From NCBI RefSeq assembly GCF_008728195.1, contig NZ_CP031598.1, positions 1,302,001-1,366,000 on the forward strand: a stretch of DNA of 64,000 nucleotides. Reading direction: 5' to 3'. The position numbers and the translations under genes were made by a program. The notes under the pieces are model-generated. The model did not search any database. It was given only the letters and a program-made list of their open reading frames with translations, and was not told the origin of the DNA. Each line of letters begins with the position of its first letter. Within the stretch, counting starts at the first letter, position 1. The stretch is from Roseovarius indicus. Lineage in GTDB: Bacteria > Pseudomonadota > Alphaproteobacteria > Rhodobacterales > Rhodobacteraceae. This document shows, in pieces, positions 26,480 through 35,918 of the stretch.

Positions 26480-27271
26480 CTATTTCCCCTCGAATTTAGG
26501 TGGGCGTTTCTCGTTGAATGCGGCGGTTCCCTCGTGCCTGTCCTGCGTATGGATCAGCCGGTAATAGGCCTCGATCTCGAAGCTGAGACCGTCCGACAAG
26601 GACATGTTCACCCCCTTCCGGATAGATTGCTTCGCCTGGTTGACGGCAAGCGGGGCATTGGCCGCGATCCGGTGGGCCACATCAAGCGCCGCTTGCATCA
26701 GTTCGGCGCCGGGCAGCACACGGTTCACCAGCCCCCATTCATGGGCCTGCGCGGCGTCGAAGGTGCCGCCGGTGAGGATCACCTCGGTGGCCCGCCGGGT
26801 ACCCATGGCGCGGGGCAGGTTCTGCGTCCCCCCCGCTCCTGGAATGATGCCGAGCTTGACCTCGGTCTGGGCAAAGCGGGCGGTGTCGGCCGCGTAGATG
26901 AAGTCGCAACAGGCGGCAATCTCGCAGCCCCCGCCGAACGCCGCGCCGTTGACCGCGGCGATGATCGGTATGGGGCAGGCGATGATCGCCCGCGCCATGC
27001 GTTCGAAAACGAGGTGTTGCGCCGTCCATTCCTCGTCGGTCATGCCAAGCCGCTGCTTGAGGTCCCCGCCTGCGCAAAAGGCCTTGTCACCATCGCCCGT
27101 CAGCACGATGCAGCGCGCGCCGCAATGGTCGAGCTGATACCCCTCGAACAGGGAACACAGGTCCAGACCCATCTGCGTGTTGAGGGCGTTCCGCGCCTCT
27201 GGCCGGGTGAGGGTCACGACATCGACATGGTCACCATGCCGCGCAAGGGTGAGGGTTTCGTAGCTGGTCAT
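26480..27271 (-). CDS. enoyl-CoA hydratase/isomerase (crotonase family)
   Basis: A 263-residue crotonase-fold enzyme. Both hydratase glutamates are present: E117 in GGGCEIAACCD and E137 in QTEVKLGIIPGAGG, and the oxyanion-hole region AFCAGGDL is intact. This favours true hydratase activity over a decarboxylase or isomerase. The start overlaps the MmgE/PrpD stop by 4 bases. It would hydrate the enoyl-CoA made by the acyl-CoA dehydrogenase at 29902 to the 3-hydroxyacyl-CoA cleaved by the lyase. Confidence 0.92.
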   Translation of the reverse strand: MTSYETLTLARHGDHVDVVTLTRPEARNALNTQMGLDLCSLFEGYQLDHCGARCIVLTGDGDKAFCAGGDLKQRLGMTDEEWTAQHLVFERMARAIIACPIPIIAAVNGAAFGGGCEIAACCDFIYAADTARFAQTEVKLGIIPGAGGTQNLPRAMGTRRATEVILTGGTFDAAQAHEWGLVNRVLPGAELMQAALDVAHRIAANAPLAVNQAKQSIRKGVNMSLSDGLSFEIEAYYRLIHTQDRHEGTAAFNEKRPPKFEGK

Positions 27272-28686
27272 ATGTCATCCCGTTTCAAAGCGGCGAGGTC
27301 GGCCAGCCAGGCGTCGACCGGCATGTCGCTGTCCAGAGCAAGCCCGGCCTCGAAAGTGGCCCGCGCCGCAGAGCGCGATGTTCCGGGACGAAACCGTGAC
27401 AGGCAATCGTGCCACTTGTCCAGATGGTCGTCGGGCAGGATGGGGTCTTCGGGCGAGCCCGGCGAGGTCGTGCAGGTGGCCTCGGCGGTCGATCCGTCGC
27501 GCAAGGTCAGGGTAACGGTTACAGGGGCTGAGCCGACGTCTCCGCCTCGCTGTGACCGGCCCTGTCGTTCAACCAGTTCCACATCGCCGAAACGGGCGCG
27601 CAGGGCAGGGCGGTCGACGGCGGCCTGGGTGAAGCTGGCCAGGTTGACCCGCCCGTCCGCCAGGCTGGCCACAACGGCATATGGGCCACTGAAAAGGGCC
27701 TCCAGCGCTGTCGTCGGGCGAGGGTGAATGAGCGGGCGGGTTCCGCCCGCTGGCATGTCCACACGGGCCGAAACCATGTCGTCCAGCGTAATGCCCTGTG
27801 CCTGTAACGACAGGGAAGCATGGATCATCCGGTGCAGCATGTAGCAGCAGGGATAGCGCTTCAGCTCGAAGCCGGGCGTTTCGATGACGAAGGGCGTGCC
27901 GAGGGTGACGTCGCCCGGCCAGGTATCGGTATGGCCGCCGGAAAAGGCATTCAGGAAGCCGTTGGTTTCGAAAGGCTCCCGCGATGCTTCAACCCCGGCC
28001 GCGGCCAGTGCTACGGCGCGAAGGCCGCTTTCCGCGGCAAGCCCCACGTGCAGTGACTTGACCGGCGTTCCGAAGTTTCGCCGCAGTCCCGACGACATAC
28101 TGGCGGCAATGGCCAGAGATGCGGTGGTGCACGCGTGATCCTGGCCAGTCAGCCGGGCGACGGCCGCCGCCGCGCCAAGCGTTCCAAGGGTTCCGGTGGC
28201 ATGAAAGCCCAGGTCATAGTGCCGGAAGCCAAGCGCCTCGCCCGTCCGGATCAGGACCTCTGTGCCGACGCAGACCGCGTCGATCAGGTCGCGCCCGGTC
28301 GTGTCGTGGGGCATTGCCGCGAGACAGGCGGCGAGGACCGGAGCCGTGGGATGGCAGATCGCGAGCATGGACACGTCGTCGTAGTCCAGAACATGGGATG
28401 CCATCCCATAGAGGCGCGCGGCGTCGTCGCGCCGCAGCATCCCGCCGGACCAGAAGTCACGAACGGCGTCCGCGTTCTCTGAGCGTTGCAGGGTTGCAGC
28501 CAGCCGGCCTACGGCGGGCTCGGTTCCGCCGGCGAGCATCACGGCCATGGTGTCGATGATCGAGGAAACGGCCCGTGTCCGGGCAATGCCGGACGGCTTG
28601 GCCGAAACCACGAAATGCGCCATTCGGCCGGTGGCTCCGGCTGTGGCCGGGCTCTCGGGGCGCTGGGCTGTCGATTGCACTGTCAT
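27268..28686 (-). CDS. MmgE/PrpD family protein
   Basis: A 472-residue member of the family that includes 2-methylcitrate dehydratase and cis-aconitate decarboxylase. The N-terminal part shows VSSIIDTMAVMLAGGTEPAV and a central HVLDYDDVSM segment, the usual active-site region in this family. ATG 28686 has AGGAG upstream; the reading frame stays open into the CoA-transferase gene but without family similarity. Its role among CoA-ester enzymes is unclear: dehydration, decarboxylation or isomerisation of a free hydroxy- or unsaturated polycarboxylic acid before CoA transfer is possible. Confidence 0.85.
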   Translation of the reverse strand: MTVQSTAQRPESPATAGATGRMAHFVVSAKPSGIARTRAVSSIIDTMAVMLAGGTEPAVGRLAATLQRSENADAVRDFWSGGMLRRDDAARLYGMASHVLDYDDVSMLAICHPTAPVLAACLAAMPHDTTGRDLIDAVCVGTEVLIRTGEALGFRHYDLGFHATGTLGTLGAAAAVARLTGQDHACTTASLAIAASMSSGLRRNFGTPVKSLHVGLAAESGLRAVALAAAGVEASREPFETNGFLNAFSGGHTDTWPGDVTLGTPFVIETPGFELKRYPCCYMLHRMIHASLSLQAQGITLDDMVSARVDMPAGGTRPLIHPRPTTALEALFSGPYAVVASLADGRVNLASFTQAAVDRPALRARFGDVELVERQGRSQRGGDVGSAPVTVTLTLRDGSTAEATCTTSPGSPEDPILPDDHLDKWHDCLSRFRPGTSRSAARATFEAGLALDSDMPVDAWLADLAALKRDDI

Positions 28687-28706
28687 GTCCTGGTCTCCTG
28701 TTCGTG

Positions 28707-29891
28707 CTACCCGATGATCCCGCTGTCGCGCAGCCGGGACACCTGGACCTCGTCGAGGCCCAGGCCGGAGATGATCCGGTTGGTATCGGCACCAAGGTCT
28801 GGCGGGGCAGACCGGGCGTGGGGCCGTTGCCCGTCGGCCCGTATCGGCAACCCGACGACCTGGCCGCCGGTGCCGGGCAGTGTTTCCAGAAGCCCGACCG
28901 CATCGACCTGCGGGTCGTTCACGATCTGCGAGACATCGTTGATGAGGGAGCAGGGCGCCCCCTCGGCCCGCAATCGGCTGACGATCTCTTCGCCATTCAT
29001 GGCAAGCGTGCTTTGCTGCAACGCCTCTTTCAGCGCAGCGCGATTGGCCACGCGCGACGGGTTGTCTGCAAAGCGCGGATCCTCGGTCAGGTGCATGCAG
29101 CCGAGTCCGCGGCACACGCAACCGAAGAGCCGATCGTTGCCGGCCGCGATGAAGACATAACCATCCTTGCAGTGATAGACTTCGTAAGGCGCCGCCATCG
29201 CGACACCGGAGCCGAGACGTTTCTGTACCTGACCGGATACGAGGTAGCTCGAGATGACTATCGACATCCAGCCGATGCCCGTGTCGAGAAGGCTGGCCTC
29301 GACGGTGCAACCCTCTCCGGTACGGGTGCGGTTCAGCATCGCCGCCAGTACCCCGAGAGCGGCCCAGATGCCGGTGCCCAGGTCGACGATCGAGACGCCG
29401 GCCCGAACGGGTTCGTCGCCATCGTGACCGGTCACGCTCATGATGCCGCCAAAGGCCTGGATCAGGGGGTCATACCCCGGGAGCGACCGCAGCGGGCCGT
29501 TCTGGCCGAAGGCGCTAATCGCGCAATAGACAAGCTTCGGGTTGGCCGCGCGCAACTCGTCCGCTCCAAGACCCGCCTTCTCGGCGCTTCCAGGCTTGAG
29601 CGAATGGACCAGGATATCGCAGTCGGCCGCGAGGCGCCGCAATAGATCCTGACCCTCGGGGGTGGACGTGTCGACGCAGATGCTCTGCTTGTTGCGGTTG
29701 AGCGCGGAAAACGTGGCCGAGCGCCCGTCGTCTCCGATCGGGCTCCAGGCGCGGGTGTCGTCGCCCTTGCCGACACGTTCGACCTTGATGACCTCCGCGC
29801 CGAAATCGGCCAGGATCTGGGTCGCGAACGGACCGGCCACGTTTTGCGTGAGGTCGAGCACGGTGCAGCCCTTGAGAACGGTATCCAGCAT
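28707..29891 (-). CDS. class III CoA-transferase (CaiB/BaiF family)
   Basis: A 394-residue CoA-transferase that moves CoA between a donor thioester and a carboxylic acid. The N-terminal LDLTQNVAGPFATQILADFG is characteristic, and the catalytic aspartate lies in GVSIVDLGTGIWAALGVLAA. ATG 29891 has AAAGG upstream. It is second in the operon, 10 bp after the acyl-CoA dehydrogenase. It would activate the acid produced from the alcohol or imported by the TRAP system, without ATP. Confidence 0.9.
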   Translation of the reverse strand: MLDTVLKGCTVLDLTQNVAGPFATQILADFGAEVIKVERVGKGDDTRAWSPIGDDGRSATFSALNRNKQSICVDTSTPEGQDLLRRLAADCDILVHSLKPGSAEKAGLGADELRAANPKLVYCAISAFGQNGPLRSLPGYDPLIQAFGGIMSVTGHDGDEPVRAGVSIVDLGTGIWAALGVLAAMLNRTRTGEGCTVEASLLDTGIGWMSIVISSYLVSGQVQKRLGSGVAMAAPYEVYHCKDGYVFIAAGNDRLFGCVCRGLGCMHLTEDPRFADNPSRVANRAALKEALQQSTLAMNGEEIVSRLRAEGAPCSLINDVSQIVNDPQVDAVGLLETLPGTGGQVVGLPIRADGQRPHARSAPPDLGADTNRIISGLGLDEVQVSRLRDSGIIG

Positions 29892-29901
29892 CAGGGGCCT
29901 T

Positions 29902-31059
29902 TCAGTATGACCGCGGCAGGCCAAGCACATGCTCGGCGAGGTAACTGAGGATCAGGTTGGTCGATATCGGCGCGACCTGGTAAAGCCGGGCCTCGCGAAA
30001 CTTGCGTTCGATGTCGTACTCTTCGGCAAAGCCAAAGCCGCCGTGGAACTGTACGCAGGCTTCGGCGGCCGCCCACGAGGCTTCGGACGCGAGCATCTTG
30101 GCGAGGTTCGCCTCCTCGCCGCAGGGTTCGTTTGCCTCGAACAGGTCCGAGGCGCGTTCGACCATCAGTGCGGCGGCCTGGGTTTGGGCATAGGCCCGCG
30201 CGATCGGGAACTGCACGCCCTGGTTCTGGCCAATCGGGCGGCCGAAGACCTCACGCTCCTGCGCATAGGCAATGACCTTGTCGAGAAACCAGCGGGCATC
30301 GCCGATACATTCGGCGGCAACGAGGATGCGCTCGGCATTCATGCCCGACAGGATGTAGCGGAAGCCTTTGCCTTCCTCCCCGATCAGGTTTTCGGCGGGA
30401 ACGGGGACATTGTCGAAGAACACCTCGGTCGTGGAGTGGTTCATCATCGTGCGGATCGGCCGGATCGACATTCCCGCGTCGCGCGCGGCCTGCATGTCAA
30501 GCAGGAAGATCGACAGACCATCTGTTTTCCGGCCAACGTCCGAGAGGGGCGTCGTGCGCGCCAGCAACAGCATCAGGTCTGAGTGCTCCGCACGCGAGGT
30601 CCAGATTTTCTGGCCGTTCACCACGTAATCGTCTCCGTCCCGAACGGCGGTGGTGCGCAGGGCGCCGGTGTCGGTCCCGCTGGTCGGCTCGGTCACGCCG
30701 AACGCCTGCAAGCGCAACTCGCCCGACGCGATCCGGGGCAGGTAGGTTTGCCGCTGCTCGTCGCTTCCGTGTCTGAGCAATGCTCCCATGATGTACATCT
30801 GCGCATGGCATGCGGCGCCGTTGCAGCCGGTTCGCTGGATTTCTTCCATGATGGCGGATGCGGCGGGCAGGGGCAGGCCGGCCCCCCCGAATTCCTCGGG
30901 AATGAGGGCTGCAAGGTATCCGGCGTCCGTCAGCGCCTGAACGAACTCGGACGGATAGGCCATGTCACGGTCCTTGTCCCTCCAGTAGCTGCCGGGGAAG
31001 CGCTCGCAGACTTTCCTGACGCCCTCCCTGATCTCAGGAAAGGTTTCTGCAATGGGCAT
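29902..31059 (-). CDS. acyl-CoA dehydrogenase with isovaleryl-CoA-type catalytic glutamate
   Basis: A 385-residue FAD acyl-CoA dehydrogenase, first gene of the six-gene operon. The beta domain shows FGVTEPTSGTDTGAL and the C-terminal domain shows GGFGFAEEYDIERKFREARL. The usual C-terminal YEGTSEI catalytic glutamate is absent (here YQVAPISTNL); instead E243 in GMNAERILVAAE aligns with the base of isovaleryl-CoA dehydrogenase, suggesting a branched substrate. Two ATGs are adjacent; the second (31059) has better spacing from GGGAGGA. The operon promoter region carries TTCGAA operators at 31108 and 31162. Confidence 0.9.
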   Translation of the reverse strand: MPIAETFPEIREGVRKVCERFPGSYWRDKDRDMAYPSEFVQALTDAGYLAALIPEEFGGAGLPLPAASAIMEEIQRTGCNGAACHAQMYIMGALLRHGSDEQRQTYLPRIASGELRLQAFGVTEPTSGTDTGALRTTAVRDGDDYVVNGQKIWTSRAEHSDLMLLLARTTPLSDVGRKTDGLSIFLLDMQAARDAGMSIRPIRTMMNHSTTEVFFDNVPVPAENLIGEEGKGFRYILSGMNAERILVAAECIGDARWFLDKVIAYAQEREVFGRPIGQNQGVQFPIARAYAQTQAAALMVERASDLFEANEPCGEEANLAKMLASEASWAAAEACVQFHGGFGFAEEYDIERKFREARLYQVAPISTNLILSYLAEHVLGLPRSY

Positions 31060-31107
31060 CATGTCCTCCCTTGTGCCGCTGTATCGGCGGCACATCTCGC
31101 TGTTTAT

Positions 31108-31123
31108 ATTTATTCGAACATAA
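31108..31123. promoter_or_regulatory. TTCGAA operator upstream of the CoA-pathway operon
   Basis: ATTTATTC-GAACATAA: the right half is identical to the 18899-18914 palindrome and the left half matches at 5 of 8 positions. It lies 49 bp upstream of the acyl-CoA dehydrogenase start, where it would overlap the promoter. Confidence 0.7.
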
Positions 31124-31161
31124 AAATTCTGCCGAGTCGAGATTGATTGCCGGTAAAAAAT

Positions 31162-31177
31162 TTATATTCGAACAAAT
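31162..31177. promoter_or_regulatory. TTCGAA operator between the CoA-pathway operon and the exporter
   Basis: TTATATTC-GAACAAAT closely matches the sites at 18899 and 23053. Its core is 54 bp from the site at 31113. It is about 125 bp upstream of the ABC exporter ATPase start, so it may affect both divergent operons. Confidence 0.68.
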
Positions 31178-31302
31178 ATGGTGAAAGCCGGTCATGTCGC
31201 GCCGCGCGGAGGCAGGATTCTTCCCGAACAAAGCTGAGCTTGACATGCATCAATGCTGAGCGGCCTCGCACCCGTACACTGCACCTCGAAAGGGGTTTCG
31301 TC

Positions 31303-32007
<705 letters not shown>

Positions 32008-32016
32008 GGTCAGGGT

Positions 32017-34380
32017 ATGCACGCGCTTGACCGCAAGCTGTTGCGCGACTTCCGCCGCCTCTGGGCCCAGGCTCTGGCCATTGCGCTGGTGCTGGCCTGC
32101 GGCGTCGCGATCCTGCTGACCACGTTTGGCACCTATATCTCGCTAGAGGAGACGCGAACCGCCTATTACGAGCGCAACCGTTTCGCCGACGTCTTTGCAG
32201 ATGCCACGCGCGCGCCACGATGGCTGTTGCGCGACATTCGCGAGATCGAGGGCGTTCGCGCGGCCGACGCCCGGATTGCGGAATTTGCCGTGCTTGACGT
32301 GCCGGGGCGCGAGGAGACTGTGACCGCGCGCATCTTGTCGCTGCCGGCGGGCGGCCCCGGGCACCTCAACACTCCGATCCTGCGGCGGGGCCGTTTGCCG
32401 GCGCCCGGCGCTGTCGACGAGGTCGCCGTGAACGAACCCTTCGCGGAGGCGAACCACCTGGGCCCCGGCGATACCTTCCTTGCCAATCTCAACGGGCATC
32501 AGCGCGAGCTGACACTGACCGGTACGCTTTTGTCGCCCGAGTTCATCTACACCATAGGCCCGGGCGCGCTGATGCCGGATAACGAAACCTTCGGCATTCT
32601 TTGGATGCCGGAAACCGCGGTCGCCGCCGCCTTCGACATGGAAGGAGCGTTCAATAACGTGACGCTCAAACTCAACCGCGGCGCCAGCATCGATGACGTG
32701 ATTGATCGCCTCGACGATCTGCTCGATCCCTATGGCGGGTTTGGTGCCTACGGCCGTGATGTACAGATCTCCAACAGTTTCATCGAGTCCGAGCTTGAGC
32801 AGCAGAAAACCGCGGCGATGATCCTCCCGCCGATTTTCTACGTGATCTCGGCTTTTCTCGTCAGCATGGTGATTGGCCGGATCATCGCCCTTGAACGCAG
32901 CGAGATCGGCTTGCTCAAGGCGATCGGCTATTCCGACGTGGAAATCTGCGTGCACTACCTCCTTCTGGCGGTTCTGATTGCCATGGCGGGCACGCTTATC
33001 GGCTGGGGCGCGGGAACGTGGCTGTCGCGGGCGCTGGCCCGGCTTTACGCCAGGTTCTTCGATTTCCCCTACCTGATCTACAATCTAAGCTATTCCGCCT
33101 ATGCGCTTTCGGGGCTTCTGGCGGTGGCCAGCGCGGCGCTGGGGGCGGCGCGCAGTGCACTGCGGGCGGCCCGCCTGCCGCCTGCCGTTGCCATGGCGCC
33201 GCCCGCGCCGCCAAGGTTCAAACGCACGCTCTTCGATCGGATGGTGGCGGCGCTGCACCCGACACAGCCGGTGGTGATGATCCTGCGCAGCCTGATGCGC
33301 TGGCCCGTCAGGTCGGCCTTTACCGCGCTGGGGCTGGCGCTTGCCGTTGCCGTACTGGTGGCGACAAGCTTTTTCCCCGCAGCGCTGAACGAGATGATAG
33401 CCACCACCTTTGACCGATCGAACCGGCAGGACGCCATGCTGATGTTCGAACCCGACGTGCCGGAAACCGCGCTTGCCGCCGTCGCGGGCCTGCCGGGCGT
33501 GCTGCGGGCCGAGGGGCAGTATTACCAGTCGGCTGTGTTGCGCCATGCCCATCGCGAAAAGGATGTCGCCATCGAGGCCCGCCGCCCCGGAGCTGACCTT
33601 GCCCGCATCATCGGCGCAGATGGGGAGGTGGTTGATCCGCCGCCGCATGGTTTGTTGCTGTCGCGGCGGCTTGCCGGTCAGCTTGTCGTCGGGCCAGGCG
33701 ATGTCATCGAGATCGAGCTTCTCGGCGGCGTCAACGAAACCCATGAGGTGCCCGTGGCCGGAATCGTCACGCAATATGTTGGCCTGGGGGCCTATATGGA
33801 CGTTGAAACACTCAGCCGCCTGTTGAGGCAGGCACCGCGCATTTCGGTGGCCAACCTCGAGGTGGACACCGGCGCACTTCCGGAGTTGCACAAGGTGCTC
33901 AAGGATACCCCGGAACTGAGCGGGCTGATCATGCTCAACAAGATGCAACGCTCTTTCGAGGCGACGATCCGTGAAAACGTCACCATCATGACTACGATCT
34001 ACATGACCGTGGCCGTGATGATCACAATCGGCGTGGCCTATAACGGCGCCCGCATTCAGCTGTCGGAGCGCGCAAGGGAGTTGGCCAGCCTGCGCATATT
34101 GGGATTCTCGCGGGCTGAGGTGTCGTTCATTCTCGTCGGGGAAACCATGCTTCTGGCGCTGGTGGCGCAACCCGTAGGCTGGCTTCTGGGAGCCGGCATA
34201 GCCGGTGCGCTGGCGCATGGGTCCGCGAGCGATCTTTATGAAATTCCCCTGATCCTGAAGCCGGCGGGCTTCGCGCAGGCCAGTCTGGTGGTGTTGGGGG
34301 CTGCGCTGGTATCGGCGCTTGTCGTGCGCCGCAGGCTCGACCGGCTCGATCTCGTGCAGGTGATGAAAACACGTGAGTGA
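32017..34380 (+). CDS. ABC transporter permease with two FtsX-like domains
   Basis: A 787-residue inner-membrane protein. One long periplasmic domain follows the first helix (LWAQALAIALVLACGVAILL); FtsX-like three-helix blocks are centred near residues 270-390 and 660-780, with a second periplasmic domain between. The length resembles YbbP-type double permeases rather than the ~400-residue LolC/MacB halves. With the LolD-like ATPase and HlyD-like adaptor it likely exports or extracts a lipid, peptide or hydrophobic small molecule. No outer-membrane TolC-like gene is adjacent. Confidence 0.88.
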   Translation: MHALDRKLLRDFRRLWAQALAIALVLACGVAILLTTFGTYISLEETRTAYYERNRFADVFADATRAPRWLLRDIREIEGVRAADARIAEFAVLDVPGREETVTARILSLPAGGPGHLNTPILRRGRLPAPGAVDEVAVNEPFAEANHLGPGDTFLANLNGHQRELTLTGTLLSPEFIYTIGPGALMPDNETFGILWMPETAVAAAFDMEGAFNNVTLKLNRGASIDDVIDRLDDLLDPYGGFGAYGRDVQISNSFIESELEQQKTAAMILPPIFYVISAFLVSMVIGRIIALERSEIGLLKAIGYSDVEICVHYLLLAVLIAMAGTLIGWGAGTWLSRALARLYARFFDFPYLIYNLSYSAYALSGLLAVASAALGAARSALRAARLPPAVAMAPPAPPRFKRTLFDRMVAALHPTQPVVMILRSLMRWPVRSAFTALGLALAVAVLVATSFFPAALNEMIATTFDRSNRQDAMLMFEPDVPETALAAVAGLPGVLRAEGQYYQSAVLRHAHREKDVAIEARRPGADLARIIGADGEVVDPPPHGLLLSRRLAGQLVVGPGDVIEIELLGGVNETHEVPVAGIVTQYVGLGAYMDVETLSRLLRQAPRISVANLEVDTGALPELHKVLKDTPELSGLIMLNKMQRSFEATIRENVTIMTTIYMTVAVMITIGVAYNGARIQLSERARELASLRILGFSRAEVSFILVGETMLLALVAQPVGWLLGAGIAGALAHGSASDLYEIPLILKPAGFAQASLVVLGAALVSALVVRRRLDRLDLVQVMKTRE

Positions 34381-34389
34381 GGATGAGTC

Positions 34390-35595
34390 ATGAAAACAAG
34401 AACTGTTGTACTCACGGCATTCGGTATCCTGACGGCAGGCATGCTTGGCGTTGTGGCGTTTCGGACAGATCCGGTTCCGGTGGACCTTGTAGAGGTCACT
34501 CGTGGGCCGATGCAGGTGACTGTCGATGTCGAGGGCAAGACGCGTATCACCGAGATCTACGAAGTGGCGGCGCCCATCCGGGGCGTGGCGCGACGCTCGC
34601 CGGTTCGGGTGGGCGACGATGTCAGGGCGGGGCAAACGGTCGTTGCCATCCTCGATCCGGCCGCGTCAGACCCGCTTGACCCGCGCAGCCGGGTTCAGGC
34701 CGAGGCGGCGGTGCGTGAAGCCGAGGCAGGTCTGCACATGGCCCGCAGCAACCTTCGCAAGTCCAGAGAGGAACTGGACCTTTCAGAGAGCGAATTCCGC
34801 CGGGCCAAGGAACTGGTTGACCGTGGTGTGGCCTCGCTGACCCGTTTGGAAAATGCCGAGCAGACCCTGGGGGCCCGGAGGGCGGCGCTGGAAGCGGCGA
34901 TTTCGAACCTGGAAATGGCCAAGGGGGCGCTTGACCGGGCCCGGGCGACGTTGATCGAGCCGAGTAATGCCGTACAGTCTTCCGGCGATTGCTGCCTGAA
35001 GATCACCGCGCCGGTGGACGGTCGCGTTCTCAAGATCGAGGCCGTGAGTGAGCGGCCGGTCGCTGCCGGGGCGCATCTGCTTTCGGTCGGGCAGCCTGAT
35101 GACCTCGAGATCGTGGCGGATGTGCTGTCGACCGATGCCGTCCGCCTAGCGGTCGGAAACCCGGCCCGGGTCGAGCGGTGGGGTGGTGATGGCGCGCTTG
35201 ACGCTGAACTGGTCGAGATCGAGCCCACCGCCTACACGAAGGTTTCGGCGCTTGGCATCGAGGAGCAACGCGTGGACGTGGTGTTCAGCCTGCTCACGCC
35301 CGTAGATCGGCGTTCCTCCCTCGGGCATGGTTTCTCGGTCTTCATGCGGGTGGTGGAGTGGCAAGGGAATGACGTCCTCCAGATCCCGTTGAGTGCGCTG
35401 TTCCGGCAGGACAAGACATGGGCGGTTTTCGTGGCCGAAGGCGGCGTCGCTCGCCTTCGCACGGTCGAGGTTGGCCGGATGAACGATCTTACGGCCGAGA
35501 TCCTTGGTGGCTTGGCGGACGGAGACCGGGTGCTTGTCCATCCCAGCGACAGAGTTGACGACGGTACACGGATCGTGCAGCGGTCGGAGGGTTGA
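34390..35595 (+). CDS. HlyD/MFP-family periplasmic adaptor subunit
   Basis: A 401-residue membrane-fusion protein. An N-terminal anchor (VVLTAFGILTAGMLGVVAF) is followed by a biotinyl-lipoyl-like half, a coiled-coil hairpin (about residues 105-200, rich in Glu/Arg/Ala/Leu) and beta-barrel domains. It bridges the FtsX-like permease to an outer-membrane channel, probably encoded elsewhere. The 9-bp gap to the permease gene indicates one operon, which ends at the stem-loop at 35625. Confidence 0.88.
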   Translation: MKTRTVVLTAFGILTAGMLGVVAFRTDPVPVDLVEVTRGPMQVTVDVEGKTRITEIYEVAAPIRGVARRSPVRVGDDVRAGQTVVAILDPAASDPLDPRSRVQAEAAVREAEAGLHMARSNLRKSREELDLSESEFRRAKELVDRGVASLTRLENAEQTLGARRAALEAAISNLEMAKGALDRARATLIEPSNAVQSSGDCCLKITAPVDGRVLKIEAVSERPVAAGAHLLSVGQPDDLEIVADVLSTDAVRLAVGNPARVERWGGDGALDAELVEIEPTAYTKVSALGIEEQRVDVVFSLLTPVDRRSSLGHGFSVFMRVVEWQGNDVLQIPLSALFRQDKTWAVFVAEGGVARLRTVEVGRMNDLTAEILGGLADGDRVLVHPSDRVDDGTRIVQRSEG

Positions 35596-35624
35596 GCGGC
35601 GAATGGCGCGGATGTCGCTCCGTG

Positions 35625-35651
35625 GGCGTATGGGCGTGGCGCCTATACGCC
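35625..35651. terminator. stem-loop downstream of the exporter operon
   Basis: GGCGTATGGGC (35625-35635) pairs with GCCTATACGCC (35641-35651), 11 bp with one G-T pair around a 5-base loop, 30 bp after the adaptor stop. No strong U-run. The rest of the 323-bp gap up to 35918 shows no gene or recognisable site. Confidence 0.6.
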
Positions 35652-35918
35652 TCCGCAATCAAGTGCCGGGGGCGCGGAACCAAATGCCCGAAGGCGCCGG
35701 CGTTGCCCTGTGAACTGGGTTTTGACTACCAGATGCCCGATGCTCAAGAACCGCTTTTTGAATGAGTGTCTTGTCGCACTCTTCCGAAGCTGGCGGAACG
35801 CGTAGCTTTCTCGAAAAAAGACGCATCAGCCAGTCGGTTCAGCGGTCAGCCGATGCCTCTTGCCAGGCCGGTGAACCACAGATGCAGGCAGTCGGACCTG
35901 TGCAGTCGAGGGGACTTC

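Noticed and set aside
28687..29310. N-terminal extension of the MmgE/PrpD frame into the CoA-transferase region
   Set aside because: The extension is Arg-rich and overlaps an intact CoA-transferase; ATG 28686 has a good ribosome site and a normal family N-terminus.
31147..31302. Longer N-terminus for the exporter ATPase
   Set aside because: It would place coding sequence over the TTCGAA operator and adds a Ser/Arg-rich tail with no similarity; ATG 31303 has a clear ribosome site.
33085..34635. 516-residue minus-strand open frame opposite the exporter permease
   Set aside because: His/Gln/Arg-rich without motifs; the plus-strand permease is complete.
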